Positions 45,506-53,929 of a DNA stretch of 64,000 nt are shown piece by piece. Within the stretch, counting starts at the first letter, position 1. Each line of letters opens with the position of its first letter. Origin of the DNA: Bacteroidota bacterium. Lineage in GTDB: Bacteria; Bacteroidota; Bacteroidia; Bacteroidales; Bacteroidaceae. Under the pieces are notes generated by a model that was not told the DNA's origin, ran no database searches, and worked only from the letters and a program-made list of their open reading frames with translations. Where the stretch lies: positions 1 through 64,000 of the forward strand of contig JAFABG010000037.1 in the NCBI GenBank assembly GCA_023426145.1. The letters run 5' to 3'. Position numbers and translations under genes: made by a program.

Positions 45506-46393
45506 TTATTTAGGTTGTTGGGTCACATAATCATAGACCATACGTGAAAGGTTTGCTATAATTTGGCTATTTTCCTGAGGGCTTTCATTAGAGTCTTTCA
45601 CGAATACTGCTATGCTATAAGAGCGTCCATCAGGTAAATTGACAAAGCCTATATCATTGCAACCGATCATTTGCCCCTTGGCATTAAACGGCCCTGTTCC
45701 GGTCTTATGTCCAATAACTACTTTCTTCTCAAGTAAGGGAGCAGCAAGTCGATCTAGTCCTGTTTTGCACTCAATCATGGTTTGGTAGATATAGTCTTTG
45801 TATACTTTATTAAAGAGTGTGTCGTGACGAAATATTTCCAGCAGTTTGGCAGCAGCTAGCGGTGTGCTCCAGTTACCGTAACAGCGGTTTACGTCTTGAC
45901 TCATCTCATGCTCAGTATACTTTATCTCACAGTCATGCACGCCAAGCGAATGAATATATGCGTTTGTTAAGCCCGTTCCTCCCTGATAGTCAAAAAGAAT
46001 GTCGCAAGCATTATTATCGCTTAGTTGAAGCGTGTATTTCAATAAATCTGCAATACTCATTTCAAATCCTCCTTCTGGAAATTTATCGCGAAGCGGACTA
46101 TAAGTGACAGGCTTCAAATCCTCCTTTTTAATCAGGATAGGAGTTTTAAGTGATTGTTTCTTCTGATCTAAATAATGGGCTAATCCTAATGCCTGATGGA
46201 ATTTGTAGACGCTCATTAAGGGATAATGTACATCGTTATTTACGGTAATTGTATCTTTTCCATCGATGATGACAGCAATTCCTATTTCTGCTTTTTTCTC
46301 TTTTATAGCTTGTTGAAGCTGCTTTTGAAGTTGAATTTGCTGGGCAAACATAAATGTAGGGACCAGACAAAGGAGTAGGGCTATTTTACGCAT
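45506..46393 (-). CDS. bla: Class A beta-lactamase, subclass A2, CepA-like
   Basis: The 295-residue protein has a signal peptide (cleavage near TFMFAQQ) and all class A active-site motifs: SVYK (nucleophile Ser and Lys), SDN, the omega-loop Glu in EHEMSQD and KTGTG. Stretches such as EKKAEIGIAVIIDG and MSIADLLKYTLQLSDNNA match the CepA cephalosporinase of Bacteroides as I remember it, more closely than CfxA or CblA. It hydrolyses beta-lactams, mainly cephalosporins in this group. No mobile-element signature flanks it, so it looks intrinsic. Confidence 0.9.
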   Translation of the reverse strand: MRKIALLLCLVPTFMFAQQIQLQKQLQQAIKEKKAEIGIAVIIDGKDTITVNNDVHYPLMSVYKFHQALGLAHYLDQKKQSLKTPILIKKEDLKPVTYSPLRDKFPEGGFEMSIADLLKYTLQLSDNNACDILFDYQGGTGLTNAYIHSLGVHDCEIKYTEHEMSQDVNRCYGNWSTPLAAAKLLEIFRHDTLFNKVYKDYIYQTMIECKTGLDRLAAPLLEKKVVIGHKTGTGPFNAKGQMIGCNDIGFVNLPDGRSYSIAVFVKDSNESPQENSQIIANLSRMVYDYVTQQPK

Positions 46394-46497
46394 AGTGAAT
46401 AATTATTTTCAGAGTTTATAACTGTGATTTTCAATCTACAAAGATATAAATACTATGCTTTTAGACAAATACTTATGCGAAAATTGTAAGCTTAATT

Positions 46498-47358
46498 TTA
46501 TTTAAGCATACGCTTGTAAGCTTCTTTTAAAGATAGCGCGCAAGGTGATTGAGGAGCATAAGTGATGATCGTTTCTTTTTTAACTTGTGCTTCCACCATT
46601 TTTCTATCGAATGGCAATTCGGCAAGAATGGGCAATTTCAGGCATTTGCAGAAATGTCGAATTGCTTTATACTCTTGCTTGTTGATATTGCATTTATTGA
46701 TAATCACCAACATATTTCGGCAGAAAGAAAGAGTGACTTGATAAATTCTTTTTAAGTCCGATATGCCAGACTGGGTAGGTTCACAAACAATGATCACTCG
46801 ATCCATTCCGGTGATGGTTGATAAGACAGGGCATCCGATCCCCGGCGGACCATCTAATAGTTGCAAAGCAATATTTTCTTTTTCCTGCTGTTGGTCTGCT
46901 ATGGTTCTTATTCTAGCCACCATTTTTCCCGAGTTGTCGTCTCCTGGGTTTAAATGTCCGTGTACAAGTACACCGTGTTCAAAATGGCTTTGATAAATTA
47001 CACTTTTAGCCTCGTCAACCAACGTTATAGCTTGTTGTGGACAAAGGTGCTGACATAATCCGCATCCTTCACATAACACTTGATTCACTTCTATTTTTGC
47101 ATTCTCAAGGCTGATGGAGTGGTAAGCACAATGATCCACACACATACCACATTGAGTGCAAAGTTCGTGATCGATGACGACATGATTCCCAGACACAAAT
47201 GGTTCTTTCTCCTTTATTTCATGTTCGAAAAGAAGGGGGAGATTAGAGGCGTCCACATCACTATCAATGGCAATTACTTTTGGGGATAAGGCAATGAATG
47301 CAGCTGTAATACTCGATTTTCCAGTGCCACCCTTCCCACTAACAATAGCTATTTTCAT
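46498..47358 (-). CDS. MinD/Mrp-type ATPase with two [4Fe-4S] ferredoxin motifs (ORP-cluster type)
   Basis: The 286-residue protein starts with the deviant Walker A GKGGTGKSS of the MinD/NBP35 family. Two ferredoxin-like cluster motifs, CTQCGMCVDHC and CEGCGLCQHLC, are inserted at residues ~62-110. The later region has DGPPGIGCPV and IINKCNINKQE typical of these ATPases. Such proteins come in pairs in ORP (orange protein) clusters and probably bind or transfer metal clusters. Its start overlaps the end of the sister gene by 20 bp, so the two are one unit. It is last in the five-gene minus-strand cluster. Confidence 0.9.
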   Translation of the reverse strand: MKIAIVSGKGGTGKSSITAAFIALSPKVIAIDSDVDASNLPLLFEHEIKEKEPFVSGNHVVIDHELCTQCGMCVDHCAYHSISLENAKIEVNQVLCEGCGLCQHLCPQQAITLVDEAKSVIYQSHFEHGVLVHGHLNPGDDNSGKMVARIRTIADQQQEKENIALQLLDGPPGIGCPVLSTITGMDRVIIVCEPTQSGISDLKRIYQVTLSFCRNMLVIINKCNINKQEYKAIRHFCKCLKLPILAELPFDRKMVEAQVKKETIITYAPQSPCALSLKEAYKRMLK

Positions 47359-48208
47359 AGTTCAATATTTGAGTTAGTATGGTTTCAAAAACCTCTTTTA
47401 TATGGGTTAGATAGTCTATGGGTAGATTCCCTTCTGCATACAATTTGGCTATCTCTTCATCATACGGTATCTGTGCCAAAATCTCTATATTCTCGGCTTC
47501 TAAATACTTGCTCATATCGCTAAACCCTAAGTCAGCTCTATTGATGATCACTCCGAATTTTACATTTAATGAGTTTAGTACCTCAATGGTTTGTTTTAAA
47601 TCACTGAGTCCAAAGGGTGTTGGTTCTGTGACTAATAGCACAAAATGAGATAGGAGTACTGAATGTACAAAAGGGCATGAACATCCCGGAGGAGCATCCA
47701 GCAAGATATGGGTTGCCCCAGTATTTATTGCTCTTTGGATAGTTTCTTGAATGACCGGTACGGGTGAGTTCTGCTTAACGTTCACTTTTCCTTCTACTAA
47801 CTTGGGTTGTCCGTTTCGCTCATACACAGATACTTTGCCTCTATTTTTCCAACTCGTTTCAATAGCTCCTTCCTTACATACATATTCACAGGCATGACAT
47901 CCATGACAATTGTCATCCATTAGTTTGATATAAGATACGGAAGGAATACACGTAATAGCATGAAAGTGGCAAAGGTCTGCACAAGCACTACAATACACAC
48001 ATTTATCCTCATTAATAGATGGGATAAACGATTTGACTAGATGTTCTTCCGTCCGATTCATCTTCAAAAAGATGGAATCGTTGGGTACTTCAGCATCACA
48101 GTCCGCTAAGACCACATCCATGCCCAATGAATCCATCAGTCTGAAAAGATTGGTAGAAATAAAAGTTTTACCTGTTCCGCCTTTCCCACTGGCAATTGCT
48201 ATTCGCAT
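47339..48208 (-). CDS. MinD/Mrp-type ATPase with two [4Fe-4S] ferredoxin motifs, sister copy
   Basis: The ATG at 48208 gives 289 residues starting MRIAIASGKGGTGKT, placing the P-loop at the usual position; the longer start at 48229 is rejected. It carries two cluster motifs CVYCSACADLC and CHGCHACEYVC plus DAPPGCSCPF, parallel to the downstream gene. The two ATPases probably form a heterodimer. It overlaps the upstream NifX-like gene by 10 bp. Confidence 0.9.
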   Translation of the reverse strand: MRIAIASGKGGTGKTFISTNLFRLMDSLGMDVVLADCDAEVPNDSIFLKMNRTEEHLVKSFIPSINEDKCVYCSACADLCHFHAITCIPSVSYIKLMDDNCHGCHACEYVCKEGAIETSWKNRGKVSVYERNGQPKLVEGKVNVKQNSPVPVIQETIQRAINTGATHILLDAPPGCSCPFVHSVLLSHFVLLVTEPTPFGLSDLKQTIEVLNSLNVKFGVIINRADLGFSDMSKYLEAENIEILAQIPYDEEIAKLYAEGNLPIDYLTHIKEVFETILTQILNYENSYC

Positions 48209-48597
48209 GTATGCTCGTGGTTTTCGCAAGCGTTATTGCTAAGTTGAAGTGTGTTCGAAAGGAATTCTTTCACTAGGATAGACGGATTAAGTGATTCTGC
48301 CCCCGTGCAGATTGATATGCCGTTTTGTTTGAAAAGATCACACGCTTTTTTACCCATACCTCCTGCAATTACCAGCTCAGCGCCTTGTTCTTTTACCCAT
48401 TTCGGATACAAGCCTGGTTCGTGTACTGGAGGCGTTAGGTACCATTCCTTTAGAATCTCTGTTTGATTCACTTTGGCAAAATAAAAGATTTCGCAATGTC
48501 CAAAGTGCTGGCTCAATGAGCCGTTTGTCGTAGGTATGGCTATTGTGCATTCAACTGCACTATTGCATATTGCTGCTGTTGTTTTTTCGATTGACAT
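48199..48597 (-). CDS. NifX/NifB-like cofactor protein with Cys/His-rich tail
   Basis: The 132-residue protein is of the dinitrogenase iron-molybdenum cofactor family, the fold that carries Mo-Cu or Fe-Mo clusters in NifX and orange protein ORP. Typical segments are LSQHFGHCEIFYF and VIAGGMGKKACDLF. A C-terminal tail ends in NACENHEHTCE, which may bind metal. It is in a cluster with a sister gene, two ferredoxin ATPases and a DUF134 regulator. No nitrogenase genes are present, so a nitrogenase role is unlikely. Confidence 0.85.
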   Translation of the reverse strand: MSIEKTTAAICNSAVECTIAIPTTNGSLSQHFGHCEIFYFAKVNQTEILKEWYLTPPVHEPGLYPKWVKEQGAELVIAGGMGKKACDLFKQNGISICTGAESLNPSILVKEFLSNTLQLSNNACENHEHTCE

Positions 48598-48599
48598 AA

Positions 48600-48923
48600 T
48601 TATTCTTGTTTTGAAATTAGTAACGCTATAATATCTTGGATCGTTTTTTCCTGCTTAATCATTATCATTTGAATCTTAAGATCGTTGATTAGCCCCTTTA
48701 TTTTAATCCCGAATTCGCCAGAGACTATTTTGGTAACCCCTAGCTTGGCCACACAGCTCACTGCTGCAGGTCCAGCACCTTCTTCTGCATCTAAACTAGG
48801 ATTCTCTATAAAGTCCAACTTTTGTGTTTCGGTGTCATAGATTGCGAAATAAGCACATCGGCCAAATCGCGAATCAATCAGTGATTTTTCACTGTTTCCT
48901 TTACTGGTAATAGCTATTATCAT
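48600..48923 (-). CDS. NifX/ORP-like cofactor protein
   Basis: The 107-residue protein is the short form of the same family, with DSRFGRCAYFAIYD near the N-terminus and EEGAGPAAVSCVAKLGV in the middle. It ends 2 bp before the start of the longer sister gene, so they are co-translated. In orange protein of Desulfovibrio a similar fold binds a mixed Mo-Cu-S cluster; the bound metal here is unknown. Confidence 0.87.
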   Translation of the reverse strand: MIIAITSKGNSEKSLIDSRFGRCAYFAIYDTETQKLDFIENPSLDAEEGAGPAAVSCVAKLGVTKIVSGEFGIKIKGLINDLKIQMIMIKQEKTIQDIIALLISKQE

Positions 48924-48943
48924 TCAGTTATCTATTTTAATGG

Positions 48944-49444
48944 TTAGAAATTGGCGTATTTTTTACGAGTGCATCTCTTGTTTGTGCAATGGTCCTCCTC
49001 ATTAGAATCGCGTGGAATTAAATTTGTGTTGATGTTATAAACTTCTACTTTTTTACTTCCGCAAAGTGGGCATCTGCTGTCTTCTTCCTCATTTCCAACG
49101 ATAGAGAAAATAGCACCACATTGTCCGCAAGTTCTCCACTGATCGTCAAGTTTTACTTTCCCCCCTTCAACAATAATTCTACGTCCTTCTACGAAAGCTT
49201 TTCCTATTTTTTCGCGCGCAGACATGTAGATACGTGTAAACGTAGGGCGAGAAATTCCCATAATTTTTGCCGATTCAATTTGAGTATTTTTTTCATAGTC
49301 GTTTAAGCGAATCGCTTCATATTCTTCATAGTTTAGAAATATCGCTTTTTGTTTTTGTAGTTTTGTTTCTCCACCATACGGTTTGAACCCGGAAATGGTT
49401 GGTATAGAAGAAATTATTCTAATATTCTTGGGTCTCCCTTTCAT
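48944..49444 (-). CDS. DUF134 transcription regulator with C-terminal zinc ribbon
   Basis: The ATG at 49444 gives 166 residues starting MKGRPKNIR, the standard DUF134 start; the upstream ATG at 49489 adds residues that would run into the promoter. The DUF134 helix-turn-helix of sigma-factor region-4 type (YEEYEAIRLNDYEKNTQIE, MGISRPTFTRIYMSAREK) is followed by a CxxC/CxxC ribbon (CGQC, CPLC) and a Cys/Lys-rich tail. DUF134 genes are regularly next to NifX-like genes. It is first in the cluster and is probably self-regulated through the palindrome at 49470-49493. Confidence 0.9.
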   Translation of the reverse strand: MKGRPKNIRIISSIPTISGFKPYGGETKLQKQKAIFLNYEEYEAIRLNDYEKNTQIESAKIMGISRPTFTRIYMSAREKIGKAFVEGRRIIVEGGKVKLDDQWRTCGQCGAIFSIVGNEEEDSRCPLCGSKKVEVYNINTNLIPRDSNEEDHCTNKRCTRKKYANF

Positions 49445-49466
49445 TATTTTGTTCTTTTTATTTCTG

Positions 49467-49497
49467 CAAATATATGAACTATTGTTCATATATCAAA
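49467..49497 (-). promoter_or_regulatory. Promoter of the ORP-like cluster with an operator in its spacer
   Basis: On the minus strand TTTG (complement of 49494-49497), a spacer of exactly 19 bases and TATATTTG (complement of 49467-49474) match the primary consensus perfectly. The 24-bp perfect palindrome ATATATGAAC-TATT-GTTCATATAT (49470-49493) covers the spacer and enters the -7 box. A repressor bound there would block polymerase; the DUF134 protein is the obvious candidate. Confidence 0.85.
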
Positions 49498-49647
49498 GTG
49501 ATTCATTAACTTTATTTTAGTTTAAAAGGATAAATTGCCAGAAAGAAAGGCAAAATTGCTAATGGTTATTAGAAATAATTTTCTCATTTTTGTAGCATCA
49601 ATCAATAGGCACCTTGCCTATACCGATCATTTTAATAGATTTAGACA

Positions 49648-50037
49648 GTGAAAAAGTTTTTATCAATCCTATTCGTTACCCTCTATATTGTAATGTCTTC
49701 CGGCATTATGATCAGCTTCCATTATTGTATGGGAAGTTTGGCTGATTGGGAATTTGGTACACTTGCCCATTGCTCTTCTTGTGCGCATAAAGACGGCCTT
49801 TCTTGCAATTGCTGTTCTATGCAAACCGAATTTATTAAGTTGGCAGCCGACCACAAAACTGAACACACTCATGTGGCAGATTTTACTCCCGTCGTGCTCG
49901 ACTTACTTGCGGATTTGTGGGAGAATCATTTATTATCTGAAGCCAAAGAGGATAGCAACCTAACGTTTCGCCTCGATTCTGATTTCAGAAGAGATGAAGT
50001 TCCTATTTTTATCCACAACTGTCTCTTCTTGATTTAG
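49648..50037 (+). CDS. HYC_CC_PP family small secreted protein
   Basis: The 129-residue protein starts with GTG at 49648. It has an N-terminal membrane/signal segment (residues ~3-22) followed by the family's conserved HYC (SFHYCMG, ~26), a paired cysteine motif (CNCCSMQTEFIK, ~55) and a C-terminal cysteine. The many Cys and His residues and the position before a CusA-type operon suggest a role in binding copper or another soft metal. It has the typical length of the family. It is 142 bp before cusA and may be in the same transcript. Confidence 0.8.
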   Translation: MKKFLSILFVTLYIVMSSGIMISFHYCMGSLADWEFGTLAHCSSCAHKDGLSCNCCSMQTEFIKLAADHKTEHTHVADFTPVVLDLLADLWENHLLSEAKEDSNLTFRLDSDFRRDEVPIFIHNCLFLI

Positions 50038-50179
50038 CCGATTTCATTCTTATTTTTCTTCTCATTTTCTTTCTTAATGTGCTATGCATTGAGAACTGAA
50101 ATCGTGTACTTTTTGTTGTACTTATTAGTAGGCAAAAAGAAAGCTATTCATTGATTATAAACTTGATAATAGAATAAGA

Positions 50180-53100
50180 ATGATAAATAAAATTATTCGT
50201 TATTTCCTTGAAAACAGGGTTATAACAATTTTATTGCTCCTCTTGGTTATGGTATGGGGAATTTCAACGGCTCCATTTAGTTGGCATGGCGGCATAATTC
50301 CCCGAAACCCAATACCTGTAGATGCTATTCCAGATATTGGCGATAACCAACAAATTGTGGCTACCGAGTGGATGGGGCGTTCACCAAAAGATATTCAGGA
50401 TCAGATCACATATCCACTGACCACCTCTTTATTAGGCATACCGGGTGTGAAAACCATTCGTAGTTCCTCCATGTTTGGTATGTCCTTCATCTACATCATC
50501 TTTAAAGACGATGTGGAATTCTACTGGAGTCGTTCCCGCATATTGGAAAAGCTAAACTCTTTGCCTCCGGGAACTCTGCCGGAAGGTGTACAACCCACCT
50601 TAGGACCGGATGCTACGGCCTTGGGACAAATCTATTGGTACACCTTGGAAGGACGTAATCCGGCTACCGGTAAACCGACCGGTGGGTGGAACGCCGAGGA
50701 GCTTCGTACGGTACAGGACTTTTATGTGAAATATAGCCTTGCTTCAGCAGAAGGCGTGTCCGAAGTTGCTTCAGCCGGTGGATTTGTGAAAGAATATCAG
50801 ATCGAGCTGAATCCCGATGCCATGTACCGATTTAAGGTGTCGGTGATGGACGTAATGAAAGCCATCAAAAAGAGTAACCTGGATATTGGTGCTGAAACGA
50901 TGGAGGTCAACAAAGTAGAATACCTGATTCGTGGCCTTGGCTACATTAAGAATATAGCTGATATAGAGAACACTGTCGTTCTGGCGCGTGAAGGAGTTCC
51001 TGTGCGCATTTCTGATATTGCTTTTGTCAATATTGGTCCTGCTACCCGCCGTGGTGGGCTGGATAAGGAGGGAGTAGAAGCCGTTGGAGGAGTCGTTATT
51101 GCTCGGTATGGCTCTAACCCTTTGCAGGTGATCGATAATGTTAAAGCAAAGATCAAAGAGATGGATGCCGGACTCCCTCAGAAAGTGTTGCCCGATGGTA
51201 CAGTCTCTAAAGTAACCGTAGTTCCCTTTTATGACCGCACCGGATTAATTAAAGAGACAATCGGTACTCTTGAGACGAGTCTGTCCCATGAGATTCTGAT
51301 TTGTGTCATCGTTATTATCGTGTTGGTACTCAATCTTCGTGCTTCCGTCGTCATCGCTAGTATGCTGCCCATTGCGGTGCTTGCCACCTTTATTTTGATG
51401 CGCTATACCGGCATTGAAGCCAACATTGTTGCCCTCTCCGGAATAGCCATAGCTATTGGAGTCATGGTCGACGTTGGAGTTGTGTTTGTGGAGAGTATCA
51501 TCCGATATATGGAGATGCCGGAGAACAAAGGAATTACTGGTGGTAAAGCCTTGGCGCAACTCATTTATAAAGCTGTCGGTGAGGTGTCCGGAGCTATTGC
51601 TACTGCAATGATTACCACCATCGTTAGCTTCCTCCCCGTCTTTGCCATGCAGGCGCAAGAAGGAAAGATGTTCTCTCCGTTGGCCTATACCAAAACGTAT
51701 GCTTTGGCTTCTGCATTTGTGCTGGGCATCATTCTGTTACCAACGCTGGCCTATTATTTATTCTCCATACGAATCAATGCTAAAATGATTCGCCGCATAC
51801 TCAATTATGTATTAGTGGTATCCGGCATTGCTTTAGCTATCTGGTATCAAAGCATTCCTGCATTGGGAATCGTTGCCGTAGGGGTGAATAATTTATTCGC
51901 TCATCGCTACAAGAATCCGAAGATGAGCAACTATATAAATATTGGTATAGCCCTATTTATTGCCCTCTTCTACCTTTCTGAAGAATGGTTACCTATGGGG
52001 CCTCAACGCGGTTTACCTGTCAATGTGTTGTTTGTAGCTGGTTGTGTGGCCTTTATCCTTGCTTTGCTTTGGTTGTTAGTGGTCTTCTACGAACGTATCC
52101 TCAGATGGTGTCTGGCCAATCGTTGGAAGTTTATGGCTATTCCGGTTCTTACAGTGATTTGCGGGTTCTTCATCTGGAGAGGAGTAGGGGAAGAGTTTAT
52201 GCCTAGCCTCAATGAAGGATCATTTTTGTTGATGCCTACTAGTATGCCACATACCGGGGTAGAGCAAAATCTGGATTATGTAGAGAAGTTAGATAAACGG
52301 TTGGCAGCCATTCCGGAAATTGAGACAGCCATAGGCAAATGGGGGCGTGTGAACTCAGCGCTCGATCCTGCACCTATCCAAATGTTTGAGAACACCATTA
52401 ATTATCGTCCCGAATACATCCTAAATGATAATGGCTATCGTGAACGATTTAAGGTGAATCGGAAAGGCGCATTCCTACTCAAAGGGGGAGGTGTGTACGA
52501 TCCGTCTGAAGGTTTCCGACAGATTCCCGCCGACAGCCTTATACCCGATTCTCGAGGCGATTATTTTCGCCAATGGCGTCCGGAAATAAAGAATGCGAAT
52601 GACATCTGGCAACAGATTGTAAATGTCACTCATCTTCCCGGACTAACTTCGGCTCCTAAATTGCAACCGATAGAAGCTCGATTAGTGATGCTTTCTACCG
52701 GAATGAGGGCACCGATGGGATTGAAAGTGTACGGCCCTGATCTGGAATCTATCGAACAAGGAGGAAAGGCTTTAGAAAAAGCATTAAAAGAAATTCCGTC
52801 CGTGATTCCTTCTTCCGTGTTCTATGATCGTGCTGTAGGTGCTCCTTATTTAGAGATTAAGCTGAACCGAGAGAATATGGCACGTTATGGTGTTGCTGTT
52901 GCCGATTTGCAAGAAGTGCTAGGTGCTGCTGTAGGAGGTATGGCTCTTACTCGTACCGTTGAGGGCCGCGAACGTTTCCCCATTCGTTTGCGTTATGCAC
53001 GGGAGTTGAGAGATGATCCGGAGACACTTTCTATGTTGCTCGTACCTACAGCTACGGGAGCTCAGGTACCTTTGAAGGAACTGGCAGATATCGAATATTC

Positions 53101-53929
53101 TCGAGGCGCTCAGATGATACAAAGTGAGAACACCTTCTTGGTTGGTTATGTGATATTCGACAAACTGTCCGGCAAGGCAGAGGTCGATGTAGTGAAAGAA
53201 GCCAATGCCTTGCTAGAAGCGAAGGTGAAGAGTGGTGAGTTGGTACTTCCTAAAGGCGTATCCTATAAGTTTGCCGGAAATTATGAACAGCAACAACGAG
53301 CTACGAATCGGTTGTTGATCGTTGTACCGTTGGCACTCCTTATCGTATTATTAGTGCTCTATTTCCAATTCAAAACAGTAACCGCTTCACTGATCCATTT
53401 TTCCGGTGTGTTCGTTGCTTTTGCAGGAGGATTTATTTTGCTGTGGTTGTATGGGCAGCCGTGGTTCATGAATTTCAGCATTGCCGGTGAGAATATGCGT
53501 GATCTCTTCCAGATGCATCCCATTAATTTAAGTGTGGCAGTCTGGGTCGGTTTTATAGCCTTGTTTGGTGTGGCTACCGACGACGGTGTTTTGATGGGAA
53601 CCTATATTCATCAGATCTTTAAGGAACGTCGTCCGCAGACGAGACATGACATACGTGAAGCCGTTGTTGAGGCTGGTTTGAAACGTGTACGTCCGGCGGC
53701 AATGACTACGGCAACCACACTTATTGCATTACTCCCCGTGCTCACTTCTACAGGAAAAGGAGCCGACATCATGGTGCCAATGGCCATTCCAACTTTTGGA
53801 GGAATGTTGATACAGTCAATGACTATGTTTGTAGTCCCTGTGTTGCAATGTTGGTGGCGTGAAGGAGTAGAAAAGAGAGCCGAAAAGAAAGAAAACAAAA
53901 AGATGGAGGTTGAAAATCATGAAAACTAG
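50180..53929 (+). CDS. cusA: CusA/CzcA-type heavy-metal RND efflux pump
   Basis: The 1249-residue RND transporter has the 12-helix layout with an additional membrane stretch at ~530-640 and an inserted periplasmic segment (~735-815), typical of Bacteroidota members that are longer than the ~1045-residue E. coli CusA. Conserved segments include PVDAIPDIGDNQQIV, the NLR-containing loop after the first porter, the helix-4 GIAIAIGVMVDVGVVFVES and AMTTATTLIALLPVL. It exports Cu(I)/Ag(I) or Zn/Co/Cd; the adaptor next to it has Cu-type Met/His motifs, which favours copper. The next gene begins 11 bp before its stop. Confidence 0.93.
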   Translation: MINKIIRYFLENRVITILLLLLVMVWGISTAPFSWHGGIIPRNPIPVDAIPDIGDNQQIVATEWMGRSPKDIQDQITYPLTTSLLGIPGVKTIRSSSMFGMSFIYIIFKDDVEFYWSRSRILEKLNSLPPGTLPEGVQPTLGPDATALGQIYWYTLEGRNPATGKPTGGWNAEELRTVQDFYVKYSLASAEGVSEVASAGGFVKEYQIELNPDAMYRFKVSVMDVMKAIKKSNLDIGAETMEVNKVEYLIRGLGYIKNIADIENTVVLAREGVPVRISDIAFVNIGPATRRGGLDKEGVEAVGGVVIARYGSNPLQVIDNVKAKIKEMDAGLPQKVLPDGTVSKVTVVPFYDRTGLIKETIGTLETSLSHEILICVIVIIVLVLNLRASVVIASMLPIAVLATFILMRYTGIEANIVALSGIAIAIGVMVDVGVVFVESIIRYMEMPENKGITGGKALAQLIYKAVGEVSGAIATAMITTIVSFLPVFAMQAQEGKMFSPLAYTKTYALASAFVLGIILLPTLAYYLFSIRINAKMIRRILNYVLVVSGIALAIWYQSIPALGIVAVGVNNLFAHRYKNPKMSNYINIGIALFIALFYLSEEWLPMGPQRGLPVNVLFVAGCVAFILALLWLLVVFYERILRWCLANRWKFMAIPVLTVICGFFIWRGVGEEFMPSLNEGSFLLMPTSMPHTGVEQNLDYVEKLDKRLAAIPEIETAIGKWGRVNSALDPAPIQMFENTINYRPEYILNDNGYRERFKVNRKGAFLLKGGGVYDPSEGFRQIPADSLIPDSRGDYFRQWRPEIKNANDIWQQIVNVTHLPGLTSAPKLQPIEARLVMLSTGMRAPMGLKVYGPDLESIEQGGKALEKALKEIPSVIPSSVFYDRAVGAPYLEIKLNRENMARYGVAVADLQEVLGAAVGGMALTRTVEGRERFPIRLRYARELRDDPETLSMLLVPTATGAQVPLKELADIEYSRGAQMIQSENTFLVGYVIFDKLSGKAEVDVVKEANALLEAKVKSGELVLPKGVSYKFAGNYEQQQRATNRLLIVVPLALLIVLLVLYFQFKTVTASLIHFSGVFVAFAGGFILLWLYGQPWFMNFSIAGENMRDLFQMHPINLSVAVWVGFIALFGVATDDGVLMGTYIHQIFKERRPQTRHDIREAVVEAGLKRVRPAAMTTATTLIALLPVLTSTGKGADIMVPMAIPTFGGMLIQSMTMFVVPVLQCWWREGVEKRAEKKENKKMEVENHEN

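Noticed and set aside
45506..46393. Acquired resistance gene on a mobile element
   Set aside because: No transposase, inverted repeats or composition shift flank the beta-lactamase; it looks chromosomal and intrinsic.
48199..48923. Nitrogenase cofactor genes (nifX/nifB) with a role in nitrogen fixation
   Set aside because: No nitrogenase or other nif genes are in the window; the neighbours fit an ORP-type cluster.
51245..51658. 137-codon minus-strand frame inside cusA
   Set aside because: It is low-complexity (His/Asn/Asp-rich) and antisense to a conserved RND transporter segment; a shadow frame.
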